From Triglochin maritima (Eukaryota; Streptophyta; Magnoliopsida; Alismatales; Juncaginaceae), in the NCBI GenBank assembly GCA_963682175.1, contig OY821772.1, positions 60,162,925-60,226,924 on the forward strand: a DNA stretch of 64,000 nucleotides, read 5' to 3'. Below are positions 44,776-56,145 of the stretch, one piece after another. Made by a program: the position numbers and the translations under genes. Within the stretch, counting starts at the first letter, position 1. Every line of letters starts with the position of its first letter. The notes beneath the pieces were generated by a model, which saw nothing but the letters and a program-made list of their open reading frames with translations, was not told the origin of the DNA and ran no database searches.

Positions 44776-45708
44776 TAAATCAAAACTTATCTTCATTTCG
44801 TATATGATTTGGTTTATTTGTAAATTTAACTACATCTTAATAAATCAAAACCAATTTAAATAATTATGAAATAATTGTACAATTATTAGAAAATTAAAAC
44901 AACATCAATACATTAACTACAATTAAATTACAAAACCTAATTAATTAAATTACAATTTAACTAATCAATACATTAATATAAATATATACCAAAACATTTT
45001 TCTTTTAACTAAAAAACCAAAACTAAAAAAAAACTAACCAATCCAGGGGGACCATGTCGCCCCCCGGATCAGGTGCCCGGGAGGTTCCGCCCGAGAATCG
45101 CCCTCCCGTTAAGGGATGACATTTCGGGCGCCCGAAAAAGAGCACCCGTTAAGGGTGCTCTGATGTGGATAGTTTTTTGTTATGACACGTTAACAAGATG
45201 TAAATGCTTATTACAAGATTTTGATCTATATTATATTTTTTATTTGACCAAAATATTTTGTTGCATCATTATTTAACCGAAATTATAAGATTCACATGAA
45301 ATCAGCTTTAAGTCCCACTTCTCTGTCAGCACAAAATAGAGGTTTGCAATCCTAAAATTATCTTACTATTGATAAGTATCTCAGGTATTGTGAAAATTAG
45401 TTGGTATGGCGATACGGTTGAAATATTTAAAGGGTGCCCAAAAGTTGGAAATATACATCAAGAATGTGAAAGAACACTGAAACTGGCACAATGTTATATT
45501 TGAAAAGTTATCATATATATATTAGTCCTATATCATCTCAAAGACTAACTACTATCAGCTTTATTTACAAACACCAACTTGTAACTGAAAAATACAAATT
45601 TAAAGATATAATATAATCACAGTAATGGCTTGAAACCGAGAAATAGTCCCACCTAGTTGTTGTGGATTTATCTATGTCCTTCAGTATGTATCTCTATTTA
45701 TCCTTTTA

Positions 45709-46650
45709 GAGCATCATTAACGGCGCCCAGGCAGTTCACAGGCGCCCTGTTTTCTCTCTCAGCCACGTCAGCACAAACCAACCCCCCTACAAAATCCTTA
45801 ACCATTACTCAATCCACCCAGTCACGCTACAGTATTTGTTGCCACGTCATTATTTTTATTCTTCTCTTCAAAACTCTTTCAACAATCAACAAAATATATT
45901 AATAATCATTATTGTAATTATTTAATATCAACAATCATTCGTTTTTAATTAACATTTAATTAATAAATACGAAAATATTATTAAAAATTAGAAAACCACA
46001 TTACATAGTACATTAACCGGAAATTTAGAAACTAAAACTAAAAATACATGCTTAAATACTAAACATAAATACTAAACTTCAAATACATCAAGACGCATTT
46101 CCTCCAAAGCGTTGTCATATATAGTCGACCAAATCGGCTTGAAGGTTCAAATGTGTGGTGTGATCACGCACTTGATCTCTCCTTCTCAAGTACCTGGTAA
46201 TATCCAATACACGGTCAGTGGAATACCGAACCGCGTCGTTCAAGGAATTTCCAGGTTGATCCTCAACAAATTCGTTCCAATCTCCAAAATTACCGAAGGA
46301 ATCACGTTCATCCTCCACTATCATATTATGCATTACAATGCAAGCTGTCATTATTTTGTTAAGTACAATCTTACTCCATGCAAGAGATGACTTCTTCACT
46401 ATCGCGAATCGCGCTTGCAAGACTCCAAATGCACGTTCTACATCTTTGCGTGCTGCTTCTTGTCGTTCAGCAAATAACCTGTCCTTCAGTGTTTGTGGAT
46501 GAACGATGGACGGAATGAATGCTTCCCATTTTGGATAAATACCATCAGTAAGATAATATCCCATATTATATCGAGAACCATTTACCTCAAAATATCCCAT
46601 ATAACCAAACAGTGTCATCGGATCGATTGTGTGTCTGTCCCTCAACCAAT
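45709..46650 (-). mobile_element. PIF/Harbinger element 2, truncated
   Basis: TTA followed by GAGCATCATTAACGGCGCCC marks one end at 45706-45728. The body parallels element 1 for about 900 bp and is lost abruptly near 46650, inside the transposase gene. Confidence 0.7.
46115..46645 (-). pseudogene. Harbinger transposase, C-terminal fragment
   Basis: Open for 176 codons; the usable homology begins at FEVNGSRYNMGYYLTDGIYP. It runs through RKDVERAFGVLQARFAIVKK, where element 1 has a preceding stop, to HLNLQADLVDYI. The N-terminal two thirds, including the first catalytic aspartates, are absent. It is younger or better preserved than the matching part of element 1. Confidence 0.8.
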
Positions 46651-47947
46651 GTTGTGTTGCTTGGTTTTAGCCCAAACACGTGAATCTCCGGTTGATTGTT
46701 ATGCCTTGACACAAATTGGTTGGTTCAAACCTTTAGGTGTTCAGTTCACTTCTAAAAATATCAAATGTGACTGATCAATTCGGTCCAAGTTTAAAACTTT
46801 ATCACTTGCTCCGAGATTGGATCAAACACAAAAGGATTTCAATCTAAAAAAATGTTGACACACGGTTACGTTTGAGATAAAATGAAATCTAAACTATAAA
46901 TTTAAAATCCAAACTATAAATCTTGATTTACAACATAAGTAAATTAATGTTATTGAAAATCGTAAAATTTAGTAATCATTTCATATAAGTTCTAGAAATC
47001 GAATTGTTTAGCAAACGTAGTAAGTTCATTTTTACATATTTAGATATTGCGTAAAAGAATTCCAAAATTTATGATTTTCAATATCTTTAATCTATATGTG
47101 TTTGTTGATCAAAATCTACGGTTTGAATTTCAATTTGAAGTTTAGATTTGATTTTATTATCAAACGTAAACGTGTGTCAACAAAATTTAAGGGTAGAGAT
47201 CCACTAACCTTAAAAATTGTTGATATACGGTTGCGCTTGACGATAAAATGAAATATAATATACTAATTTTTCTTGTTGTTAGAATCTGATTAGGTATGAC
47301 GCTAAACATAAAGTGATAGATGTGTGAGATTGTATATTTATTGCTCATGGTAGAACTAAATATATATTAGATGTTTGATCAGCTGACATTAACAAATATC
47401 TTAGTTTTTTTAAACTTCAGAAAAACAAGAATATTATTACCATAATTAGCTAATGAAGATTTTATCATCAATAATATTCAAAGTCTTTTTGAGTAAAAAA
47501 TAATATTCAAAGTTCAAATACACCGATAGTGTAACTTATTTGTCTAAGTATTTATAAACGAATCAAAACACATTGGAATAATATTACAAAAGTGGATTTA
47601 AATACACCACTGATTAGACTAAAAGAGTTTTACTTTGAACCAAGGAAATGAAATTGTAAATAGAGTGCAAATTGTATAAACATTATGTTGCATAAGACGT
47701 TAGTGGATTTTATTTTTACCTTAGTGGGAATTACTACCAAATTTAAGTGACCCCCTCCAGTGCCAATCGGGTTGTCCTTATCTTATCTTTTCCTTTCCAT
47801 AAGACCATCAACGTCTCCTTGTAGCCTGTGTTTATCTACAGACTACAACAGTAGAAATGCCCAAATATTAGCAAAAACTCGGCTCGCTAAATAAAAAACA
47901 TTTTCCCGTTAAAATCAAATTTCACTCTATGCAATATAGTTACATCA
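46651..47947. other. AT-rich spacer, nothing recognised
   Basis: No coding or repeat signal found. Confidence 0.4.
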
Positions 47948-47955
47948 CCTCTCAT

Positions 47956-48236
47956 TAGGGGTGAGCTTCGGTCCAAGACCGGACCGAACCGGACCGGACC
48001 GAAACCCGAATTTTCGGGAAGTCCGGACCGAAGACCGGACCGAATAGGTTCGGTCCGGGTCGGTCCAACACCCGAATTTTCCCCTTAAATTTTCGGTCCG
48101 GTCCGGACCGAAGACCGAATTTCCAAAATTTTGTGGACCGAAGACCGGACCGAAAAAATTCGGTCTGGTTCGGTCCGGACCGAAAAATTCGGTTCGATCC
48201 GGGTGTCCGGACCGGACCGAATTTTGCTCACCCCTA
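47956..48236. mobile_element. hAT-type element filled with GGACCGAACC words, perfect ends and target duplication
   Basis: Left end TAGGGGTGAGC and right end GCTCACCCCTA are exact complements. The octamer CCTCTCAT flanks both sides (47948-47955 and 48237-48244). The 281-bp interior is almost entirely GACCGGACCGAA / TTCGGTCCGG words. This is the clearest member of the set and the best evidence that the word-array elements belong to the hAT superfamily. No coding capacity. Confidence 0.92.
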
Positions 48237-48782
48237 CCTCTCATAATTGAGATTAGAGGATGTACACTCCAATCCTTCAAACAAAACCATAATTAGCTTA
48301 ACCTTATTTTGTTGGCGGTAAAGTCTTGTCCTTAGAACATCGCTCAATTTATCTAATAATGCATGACTAAACCAGGATATCTCATAGTTGTGCAATCTCT
48401 TATGAAAAAATAGCCCGCTTAAAATCAAATTGAACACCTTTAACTCAAACATAAATAGTACCATTATTACCGGATCAAATTATGCTGCAACCATGTCATT
48501 CTTGTCTGATTTCTGGTTAATATATAGTACTAGATGAAAGAATAACAAAATCATCACTTAAACAAAGGTTGTTTTTGTATAGGTACACTTGTAAAAGAGC
48601 CATATTGCAGCAATACACTTGAGTATTACATATTTATTTGGTGCACTTATAAACTTCACAAATTAGTTAGTGAACTTCCAAACGTGTGGGTCCTACTTCT
48701 ATTAGAACTTCCTTTAAATTTATATTAAAAGATTTTGAACATTTGCATACCAGTTCTTGCCAAAACATTATATTTTATAAGG

Positions 48783-48975
48783 CTATCAAATTGGGTCATG
48801 ACACGAAATTCGAATCCGAACCTAACCCGAAATTTCCATGTCCTGGTTGATCTATTTCGTGTTTCGTGTCGACACGAACTACCCAAACTGTAATTCGGAT
48901 CGTGTTTGAGTTTACCAAATTCGAGTTACGTGTAATTCAGGTCGACACGAAATACACAAAATACCCACCCATACA
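48783..48975. repeat. GACACGAA-word array, left of the HPPR relic
   Basis: Starts with GGCTATCAAATTGGGTCATG and continues as degenerate CGAATTCG/GACACGAA words. Related in style to the arrays at 2346-2765 and 49768-49935. Confidence 0.6.
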
Positions 48976-49073
48976 CACACACATATATGTTAAAAAACCC
49001 TAACCCCGTCAAACTCCATCTTCATTCTTTAGCCTAGCCGGCACCCATCTCCTCCTCTCAAACCCTAACCCTA

Positions 49074-49347
49074 ATGGAAATCCTAGGTGTCCTCCTCACT
49101 GTCCCATGAACCCCTACCTAGAGTAAGAGCTTCCCCTTCTTTCACCTATGGAAGTCACCTCCCGACCAGAGGCCCGCCTTCCTCCGCCCACACCATCCGT
49201 GTCGTCATCGGCAACGCCGCCGCCATCTATCTGCTTCCCAACCTCGAGGTCGTCTCCTGCTTCAGTATCAGCCTCGACAAGGTCGACCTCGGAAAGTGCC
49301 ACGAGAAGGGGATTAGGGTTACGAACACGCCCGATGTGCTTACTGAG
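49074..49347 (+). pseudogene. Hydroxyphenylpyruvate reductase (HPPR) exon fragment, broken
   Basis: ATG at 49074 opens [10 protein letters not shown] missing base then shifts the frame before MNPYLE, and a stop follows. After an internal deletion the homology returns as IRVVIGNAA and [20 protein letters not shown] then [18 protein letters not shown], the N-terminal part of plant D-2-hydroxyacid dehydrogenases of the HPPR type, which reduce hydroxyphenylpyruvate in tyrosine-derived metabolism. The NAD-binding domain is absent. A short 5' leader (AACCCTAACCCTA) seems to have been carried along, and related repeats flank it on both sides. Confidence 0.8.
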
Positions 49348-49767
49348 AAGTCGATTGCAAGTTTCATTTTTTTAATTTATTATTGTTTTTAATCGCTACT
49401 TGTGGAGATAGTTTTTCAGAATTGGAGAAAATGGATGATTCTACAAGCAGAGCTCTGAAAATGCTATTTTTTAATTTAAAATTCAGTTAAAATCCACTAT
49501 CAATAAATATTTGAATTCAGTTACTTGAATCAATTAAGTTGAGTTGTAGTTAGTCTTCTTTGCTACCCTTGTTTGAAGAGAACTTTGATGCTGCATGGTG
49601 GAAGGCTATGAGTTGTGAATCTTGTGATGAGCATGTTGCTTCATCAAACAGATTTTGTTGTTTAGGTGGTAAGGTTGTTTAGCAAAAAATAGTCTTAGGC
49701 TGTTGTTTCACTTAATCCTTTAAAAGACAATTAATGATGACTAATCTCCTTGACACAATTGTTTGTA

Positions 49768-49935
49768 TCAATTCGTGTTGACACGAACACAACCCGGAAC
49801 ACGAATTCGACAAACACGAAAAGAATTTCGTGTCAACTTGGGTCATGTTCGGGTTTCTAATTTCATATTCCTGTTTAGGTGTAGAATTTTGTGTTCGTGT
49901 TCGGGTCATTTTTTTCATTTTGTGTTCGTGTTGAA
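49768..49935. repeat. CGTGTTGACACGAA-word array, right of the HPPR relic
   Basis: Begins GTATCAATTCGTGTTGACAC and ends near GTGTTCGTGTTG. Same style as 48783-48975. Confidence 0.6.
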
Positions 49936-51080
49936 AGGAATGTGTTCTAAAAATTTTACTTTTATATGTCAATTATTATGAATTGGATGTGCAAACATTT
50001 TGGTTCTTGTTTATAATATTCGTCTTTTGGAAGTGTTAAGGAAGATGCGCTTGGTCCTTAACCGTAGAGCTCTAAAAGATAATGGTTTACATAAATCAAA
50101 AGTTATTCACAATCATGGTAATTAACATGTAACATTAATCACCGAGATAAGATTGTCGTGTTGGTCATCGATTGTTGTAGCTCTACAAATAATTGACGAT
50201 ACGAGTATATAAAAGAGGAAAATATTACTTTTATGTATTGAATAGAACTAACAAGTAAAACATTATGGAATTGTGTTTCGTGTCATTAATGTTTTACTGT
50301 GTTTTGAATCCTAATATATGAGACTTATATCTTTTCACTCAAGAAGTGCTTAATTTGATTATTGTCAAAAACTATCAAAGAGTATAGTAATAAAGGCAAT
50401 AGTTTGGTTGAACATGACTTGTGCTAAAAAAGATAGTTAGTCAAACGATTATCGTTGCCCTCTTAATTAAGTGATGATATTAGTGGGCCTCTTGATAAAG
50501 CAAAATTATAATGTGCACAATGTAACTTGAGTTAAGTTACATAGTTATAATTAACTTAAAGAGATGAAGAAATAAATATAATACAAAAGTGACACATTTC
50601 TACTTTGTATATATTCTTAATATCATGAGGCAAGGGACAGACACAAGTGGTGCACGTACATCACTAAATGGATCGTGTTTTAGTTCGAGTGGAACAAAAA
50701 CATCTATGCTAATTGGGTAACTATAATGTGTAGCTAGATACCACTTATAATTTGAGATATTAATTGTTTAATATCGCTGTCAATTTAGCTTAGATCCTCC
50801 TATAGGTCACACCACAAAACTAGGAAACAAGAAGCTTGATTTTGAGTTCATATGATGTGTCGGGTTTCATGTGAAAAAGGAACACATCTGGTGAACGAAT
50901 AAAATCAATATGTCACGAGAATTGACATAATTAGAATCATAATAAATTCATATGAGGTGTGTATATTACGGGGTGTAATAATTTAATATTACATAAGATA
51001 ATATATTACATAAGATATGAATTTGCTAAACCCCCCAAATGATCAAATTTTGTTGTAAGTAAATCCAAAATTTGAAAAAG
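49936..51080. other. AT-rich spacer, nothing recognised
   Basis: No feature identified. Confidence 0.4.
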
Positions 51081-52100
51081 GCGAAATCAGGGTCAAACAC
51101 GGTAAATCGTTTAGGGTTCGGTCGACCGAGGTGTCTTCGGAACGGTCCACCGAACGGGAACGTATGAACCCAATTGGTTGACCGAAAAAGTTCATCAGTC
51201 AACTGAGCGTGAATGGTCAACCACGAGAAAATATCCAGGAGCTATCTTGGGATATTTTCGGTAGACCGAAGGTGATACGGTCGTCCGATGAGATCCGACT
51301 AAGAGAAATTTTGGTGAGTCAACGGTCGACCGGATTAAGACGCAGATCGTCCGAATTTTTCCAGAGAATTTTTCTCATACATATTCGGTCGACCGTCTAG
51401 CTAACAGTCAACCGAACGTGTGTTAAAACCGAATGGTTCGGTTAACCGAGAAGAATTCTCGGTTAACCGAACAACGTGATTTTTGCCTGAATTATTAAGA
51501 GAATAATTAGATCGTGTGTTGGATTAATTCCAGATTTAATCAAACATTTTTTAATATTCTTATGTGGCAATTTGGGATTAATTTTAGGAGATAATAAACA
51601 AGAGATCGTGACTAGAGAATAGTTCTTGATAATGATGTTTTGGAAGCCTATAAAAGGACTCATCGTCCTACTTGTTTATGTTAATGCATAAATTCTCTCT
51701 CTCATTAATCTCTCCCTTAATCACCACGAAAATCTCTTAATAGTTTTAAGTTTTGGAGATAAAAATCTCAGGAGCTTAAAGATGGGTTATTAGCTAGATT
51801 CCAAGCTTAATTAGAGAATGATTGGCTAGCTCATTTCTCTCTAATCTTGTTTAGAGTTTGGTGAACACTTGAAGGTGAATCAGCGGGTGATTCGACGAGC
51901 AACGGAACTCCGGATCTTCTGAAAGGTTTTAGACAACATTTGGGTATGATCCTCTCTCTTTTGTTTATTTTAATATGTGTAGGAATGCATGATATTAGAA
52001 TAAACAAATACATGTACGTAAAATCAATGAAAATATGAAATCGATCTTGTATGTTTGTATTAAAATTTTAATATATATACATACATGGGGACACGAAATC
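51081..52100 (+). mobile_element. Probable LTR with GGTCGACCG palindromes and a TATA box
   Basis: 51110-51475 is rich in GGTCGACCG and GGTTAACCGA palindromes. CTATAAAAGG at about 51649 is followed by a CT-rich leader (CTCTCTCTCATTAATCTCTC) and a block GCAACGGAACTCCGGATCTT then CTGAAAGG near 51900. This order resembles U3-R-U5 of plant gypsy LTRs. Exact ends are not established. Confidence 0.45.
51436..51472. repeat. Perfect hairpin, 17-bp arms, 3-bp loop
   Basis: Arms TTCGGTTAACCGAGAA and TTCTCGGTTAACCGAA around GAA, plus one outer G-C pair. Each arm contains its own GGTTAACC palindrome. Confidence 0.9.
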
Positions 52101-52258
52101 CTACAAATTCTACTATTTAAGTGCATGTGATCCTTGCGACCGAGATCTATAAGACATGGTCTTAACACCCACATTCAAAATGAACTCCGATCTCGTGCAT
52201 GTACTGCATTGTGTCTTCTTGAAATATGGTGTCTCCAACCACAATTGGTGTGACTATC

Positions 52259-52352
52259 TGTAACGCCCTAAAACAACGAAAAAATTGAAAATTTAAAAAC
52301 ATACAATCAACACAAGAACATTATGGTAAGACACAGAAAATCAGGTGCACCA

Positions 52353-52392
<40 letters not shown>

Positions 52393-52980
52393 TTTTAGTT
52401 TACAAAAGGGTGATTACATCAAAAGATCGTAAAATGAAATATATAAGAAATCACGACAACCTCTAAAATCGGGAAAGCAAGATCCGGTCCCGAGTGCTCT
52501 CCTCCGCAGTCACCACCCCCTATTGTCGATCACGGTCTGAAATGCAAACATGAAATTATGTCTAAGTTTCCATAATGAAACCCCGTATGTCAAACCCTAA
52601 ACACATAAATAAAACAACACTAACAATAAATGCAACCAGGGATAAGCCCAACAACTGTAAAAATACAACATTTGCATCTATCACCGGAGCCACGGTTTTG
52701 CCTCTATCACTGGAGTCACAATTTTGCCTCTATCACAAATCATTCCGTAGAGACACAACCGATCGCTATCAGGCCGTTATGTCCGTCTGTTGCCCCGAAA
52801 GGGTCGGTGAACCCGTTGTCGTCAAGCCGATCAAAATAAAACTCAAAACCACAAACATAGCAGAAACGGTCGACCAAACAACCCTGATGGTCGACCGGTT
52901 CCCTCCAGGAACGCAAAAGTGTTTGAGTGTCAATCCGACCCAAATTCCAACTATATCCGACATCCGTTTTGATCCAAACT
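52259..52980 (+). mobile_element. Gypsy-type LTR, 5' part (plus strand)
   Basis: Starts TGTAACGCCCTAAAACAACG. AGTTTCCATAATGAAACCCC then GTATGTCAAACC near 52565 parallels AGTTTCCATAAGGAAACCAC then GTATGTCAAGCT of the LTR that ends at 22194 on the other strand. CACCGGAGCCACGG and the following TTTTGCCTCTATCAC repeats belong to it. The right end is not visible. Confidence 0.55.
52354..52389. repeat. (TA)n microsatellite
   Basis: About 36 bp of alternating TA with one interruption near its left end. Confidence 0.9.
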
Positions 52981-54043
52981 TTCACGTAAATATAAGTTTA
53001 GGGGTGTATTAGGGATACAACAAAAAAAATTAGGAAACAAAATGTCGACTGTGTGTTAAATAATGAGTTTTTGAAGTTCAAGGGGGCAAAGCGTTACAAA
53101 ATTAAAGTTCAGGGGAGGTAACTGTTAACTTTGAAACTTCAGGGGGGCAAAGTGATACCAATGCATAGTTCAGGGGGGCAAACTGTAATTAACCCAAGAA
53201 ATAAACAAGGACAAATTTGAAATTGTTCAACTCCTAAAACTTAAGTTCACCCCAGTTTATATTGTAAACTTAAAAGAAAGTATATATGTGAATTAAAGCA
53301 TATTTAAAATTGAAAGGTATACATGAAAGCCTATCTCATTGAAGGGTATTGGTGAAATTAAAGTTTATTTGAAGAGTATCTATGAAATTTTCCCTTTCTG
53401 ATTTGTACTACACTAATGATCATTCCCTTTTAAAATCCCAACTTCCCAAGCATACGAGATGAAACTGCTAAATTTGATCTCTGGTTAATTCAACTCGTGT
53501 GAATTTCCATTTGTTCTAATAAAACGATAACAACTAAGTAGCAAAAAATACTCACAACTAAGTAGATCAACATAACATGATATATGTTTCGTAACAACAA
53601 TAATATGACTACTTAATTGATACCTCAACCACAACCATGGGCAGACCTAGGCATGGGCACACTTAGGCAAGTGCCCACGTAAGGAATTTTATGTTAATAA
53701 TATTATAGATCATTTTTTTGAAGTATACCCACCCTTATTTTCCGCAAGAGGGTGTCCCCCTTTCAATTCTGAAGTCATCTTTAACAACACTGTGATTTCT
53801 CTCTATTTTCACCCTTAATTGTGCTCTGAAACCCCCAAACACTCTACATTCTCCTCTTCCATGTCATTTGGAGATCAATTCTGCGTAAAATAAATAAATA
53901 AATTGTAAAGAATAAAAAACATATTTTTAGAAAAAAATTAAAATAACTTTAAAATAAAATATATTACTATTATTAACTATTAACAAAATAAAAAAATAAA
54001 AATAGGGACGTGCCATCCACCCACCCTGGCAGTACGCCCCTCC
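52981..54043. other. Spacer with four AGTTCAGGGGGGCAAA-type repeats
   Basis: At 53076-53190 TTCAAGGGGGCAAAG, TTCAGGGGAGG, TTCAGGGGGGCAAAG and TTCAGGGGGGCAAAC recur every 30 to 50 bp, ending at TGTAATTAACCC. The remainder is AT-rich with no recognised gene. Confidence 0.5.
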
Positions 54044-54558
54044 TAGGGATGCAAATATATATTTTTGAATTTGATATAACTTGTATCTGAATTCAAATCT
54101 AAATTCCAATTCTAATTTTGATAGCTTACCAATTTCATATCCGAATTTGAGAACTTTTCGAATTCGGATTCAGATAATTTTCAAATTCCTATAACATATT
54201 TTTATCTCTTTTGTTGTATAATCAAAATGTTTTTGGAAAGTTATTTTAAAAAAAATATTATATTTTGTTTTTGCATTTATATTATGTTTATATTTACATA
54301 AGAAATAACTTTATTTTTTATTAACTCACAATACAAATATCAATAACTACATATATTGGATGTCAAAATTGGTATTTTTGGATATTCGGATATGGTTTGA
54401 CCTATATCCGAATTCGTATCCGAATTTCAAAACGGTAAAAAAAATTAAATCAATTTCAATTCCAAATTGTATTCGGTAAAAATTTATTTACCAAATACCA
54501 ACAAAATTGTAATTTTCGAATCGAATCCTCAGATAATTGGTTATCATTTGTATTCCTA
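54044..54558. mobile_element. hAT-type element filled with CGAATTCGGAT words
   Basis: Left end TAGGGATGCAAATATA; complement of the right end TAGGAATACAAATGATA. Flanks GCCCCTCC (54036-54043) and ACCCCTCC (54559-54566) match at 7 of 8. The interior has AT-rich CGAATTCG / ATCCGAATT words around an A/T core. No coding capacity. Confidence 0.8.
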
Positions 54559-54566
54559 ACCCCTCC

Positions 54567-55183
54567 CGCTAGGGAGGGTTTCCCCGGGCGTCCAATAAAA
54601 GGGTCTCATTAAGGATGCTCTTAGAGACCGTTTACAGTTATAATGTGTCCATCCTTCAATTCTGTCCCACATCCGCCCTTGAATCCACAACAAATACCAA
54701 AAACTCATGATAAGCTTCAAAGTTGAAGAAGACATGCAAAATAACATACACGTTCCAATGCAAATTACAATGGTATGTAAGTCATTTCAGCAAATGAGAA
54801 AATCAAAATAACCAAACACATCACATGAAAAATCAACTTCAGATGAAAAATCAGAATCTTCAGTTTTTCTGTAAGAATTGATTATAAAACAAGAACATAC
54901 TCCTAGAAGCTTATCCATCTCCCTTTTTATTATTAGGGTTTTTGCTACAGTACACCTCTCAGGTGTCCAAATTGGTAATATGCACTCAGTTTTTTTATAT
55001 TGTCACATATACACCTGCGATTTGAATTAATTACACATGTACACCTCTGTCGTTATTGTCTCTCACTCCGTTATCGTTAAAGTCTAACAGTGTTAGACAA
55101 TTTGCAAATTAAACATCGTAAAATAGAACTGTCCTTAATTGTAGACACAAATAACACCACAAAAAATCAAATTATCTAACAGT
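54567..55183. other. Spacer; MITE-like end and TACACCT words
   Basis: GGATGCTCTTA at 54615-54625 resembles an inverted Harbinger-type end. TACACCT recurs at 54951, 55010 and 55038. No gene recognised. Confidence 0.4.
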
Positions 55184-55275
55184 CTTCACTCTTTCACTCA
55201 CTCTCTTTCATCCATTTTTTTCTCTCTCCCCCTTGAATCTCTCACTCTCTCCTTTCTCCCTCTCTCTCTTTCATT

Positions 55276-55310
<35 letters not shown>

Positions 55311-56145
55311 TCTCTCTCTCCACTATTTCACTCTCTCTAGAATCTCGCTTCCTCTCGCTCTCTCCTCCCTCTCTATTGAATCTCTCTCATCCCTCTCTTG
55401 AATCTCTCTATCCACTCTTGTATTTCTCTCTCTCATCCCTCATATCTCTCTCCTTTCTCCCTCTCCACTATTTCACTCTCTCTAGAATCTCTCTCTTTCT
55501 CTCATTTCTCCCTCTTCACTCTTTCAGTTTCTCTCTCCTTTCTCCCACTGCAATCTTTCACTCTCTCTCATCCCTCTTTCTTTCTTTCTCTCTTTCTTTC
55601 TTTCTCTCTCAACTTTTTCACTCTCTCTCATCCCTCTTTCACACACTCTCTCTCTTGGATCTCTCTCTCCTTTTTCCTTCTCCACTCTTTCATTCTCTCT
55701 CCTCCCTTTCTCTCCTCTCTCTCATCCCTCTTTCTCTCTCCTACATCTCTCTCTTTCTTGAATCTTTCTCTCTCCTCCCTCTTTTCTTTCTCTCTTCCTC
55801 CCTCTTTCTCTATCTTGAATCTCTCTCTCATCCCTCTTTCTCTCTCTCCTCCCTTTCTTTCTCTCTCTCTCCTCCGTCTTACTCTCTCTTTCTCTCTCTC
55901 CTCCATTTTTCTCTCTCTTGAATCTCTCTGGATCGTCTCTGGACCGTTGCTTGAATCTTTCTTTCTCTCCTCTCTCTCATCCCTCTCTCTCTCTCCTCCA
56001 TCTTTCTCTCCTTTCTCCAATCATTCACTCTTTCTGTCTCTCCTCCCTCTTTCTCTCTCTCCTCCCTTTATTTCTTTCTCTCTCTCATCTCTCTTTCTCT
56101 CTCTCCTCCCTCTTTCTCTCTCTTGAATCACTCTGGATAAATTCT
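55184..56145 (+). repeat. Long pyrimidine-rich (CT)n tract
   Basis: About 960 bp made of CTCTCT, CTTTCT and CCCTCTTT words with TTGAATCTCTCT interspersed. Several long ORFs here encode only Ser/Leu/Phe/Pro (plus) or Arg/Glu/Lys (minus) low-complexity peptides and are not genes. Confidence 0.95.

Larger units (their letters stand above)
42873..45160 (-). mobile_element. PIF/Harbinger element 1, full-length but decayed
   Basis: The left end ACCATCTTTATTGGCGCCC corresponds to GAGCATCATTAACGGCGCCC of element 2. The complement of the right end is GAGCACCCTTAACGGGTGCT. The only gene left is a broken transposase (43227-44522). A 73-bp tandem repeat lies between the transposase start and the right end. 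The expected 3-bp target duplication is not evident. Confidence 0.65.

Noticed and set aside
47945..48280. 111-codon minus-strand ORF
   Set aside because: Coincides with a word-array element with perfect ends; no protein family resemblance.
55376..56126. Long ORFs (up to 242 codons) on the plus strand and a 130-codon ORF on the minus strand
   Set aside because: They are translations of the CT/GA simple repeat, with only Ser/Leu/Phe/Pro or Arg/Glu/Lys composition and no domain.
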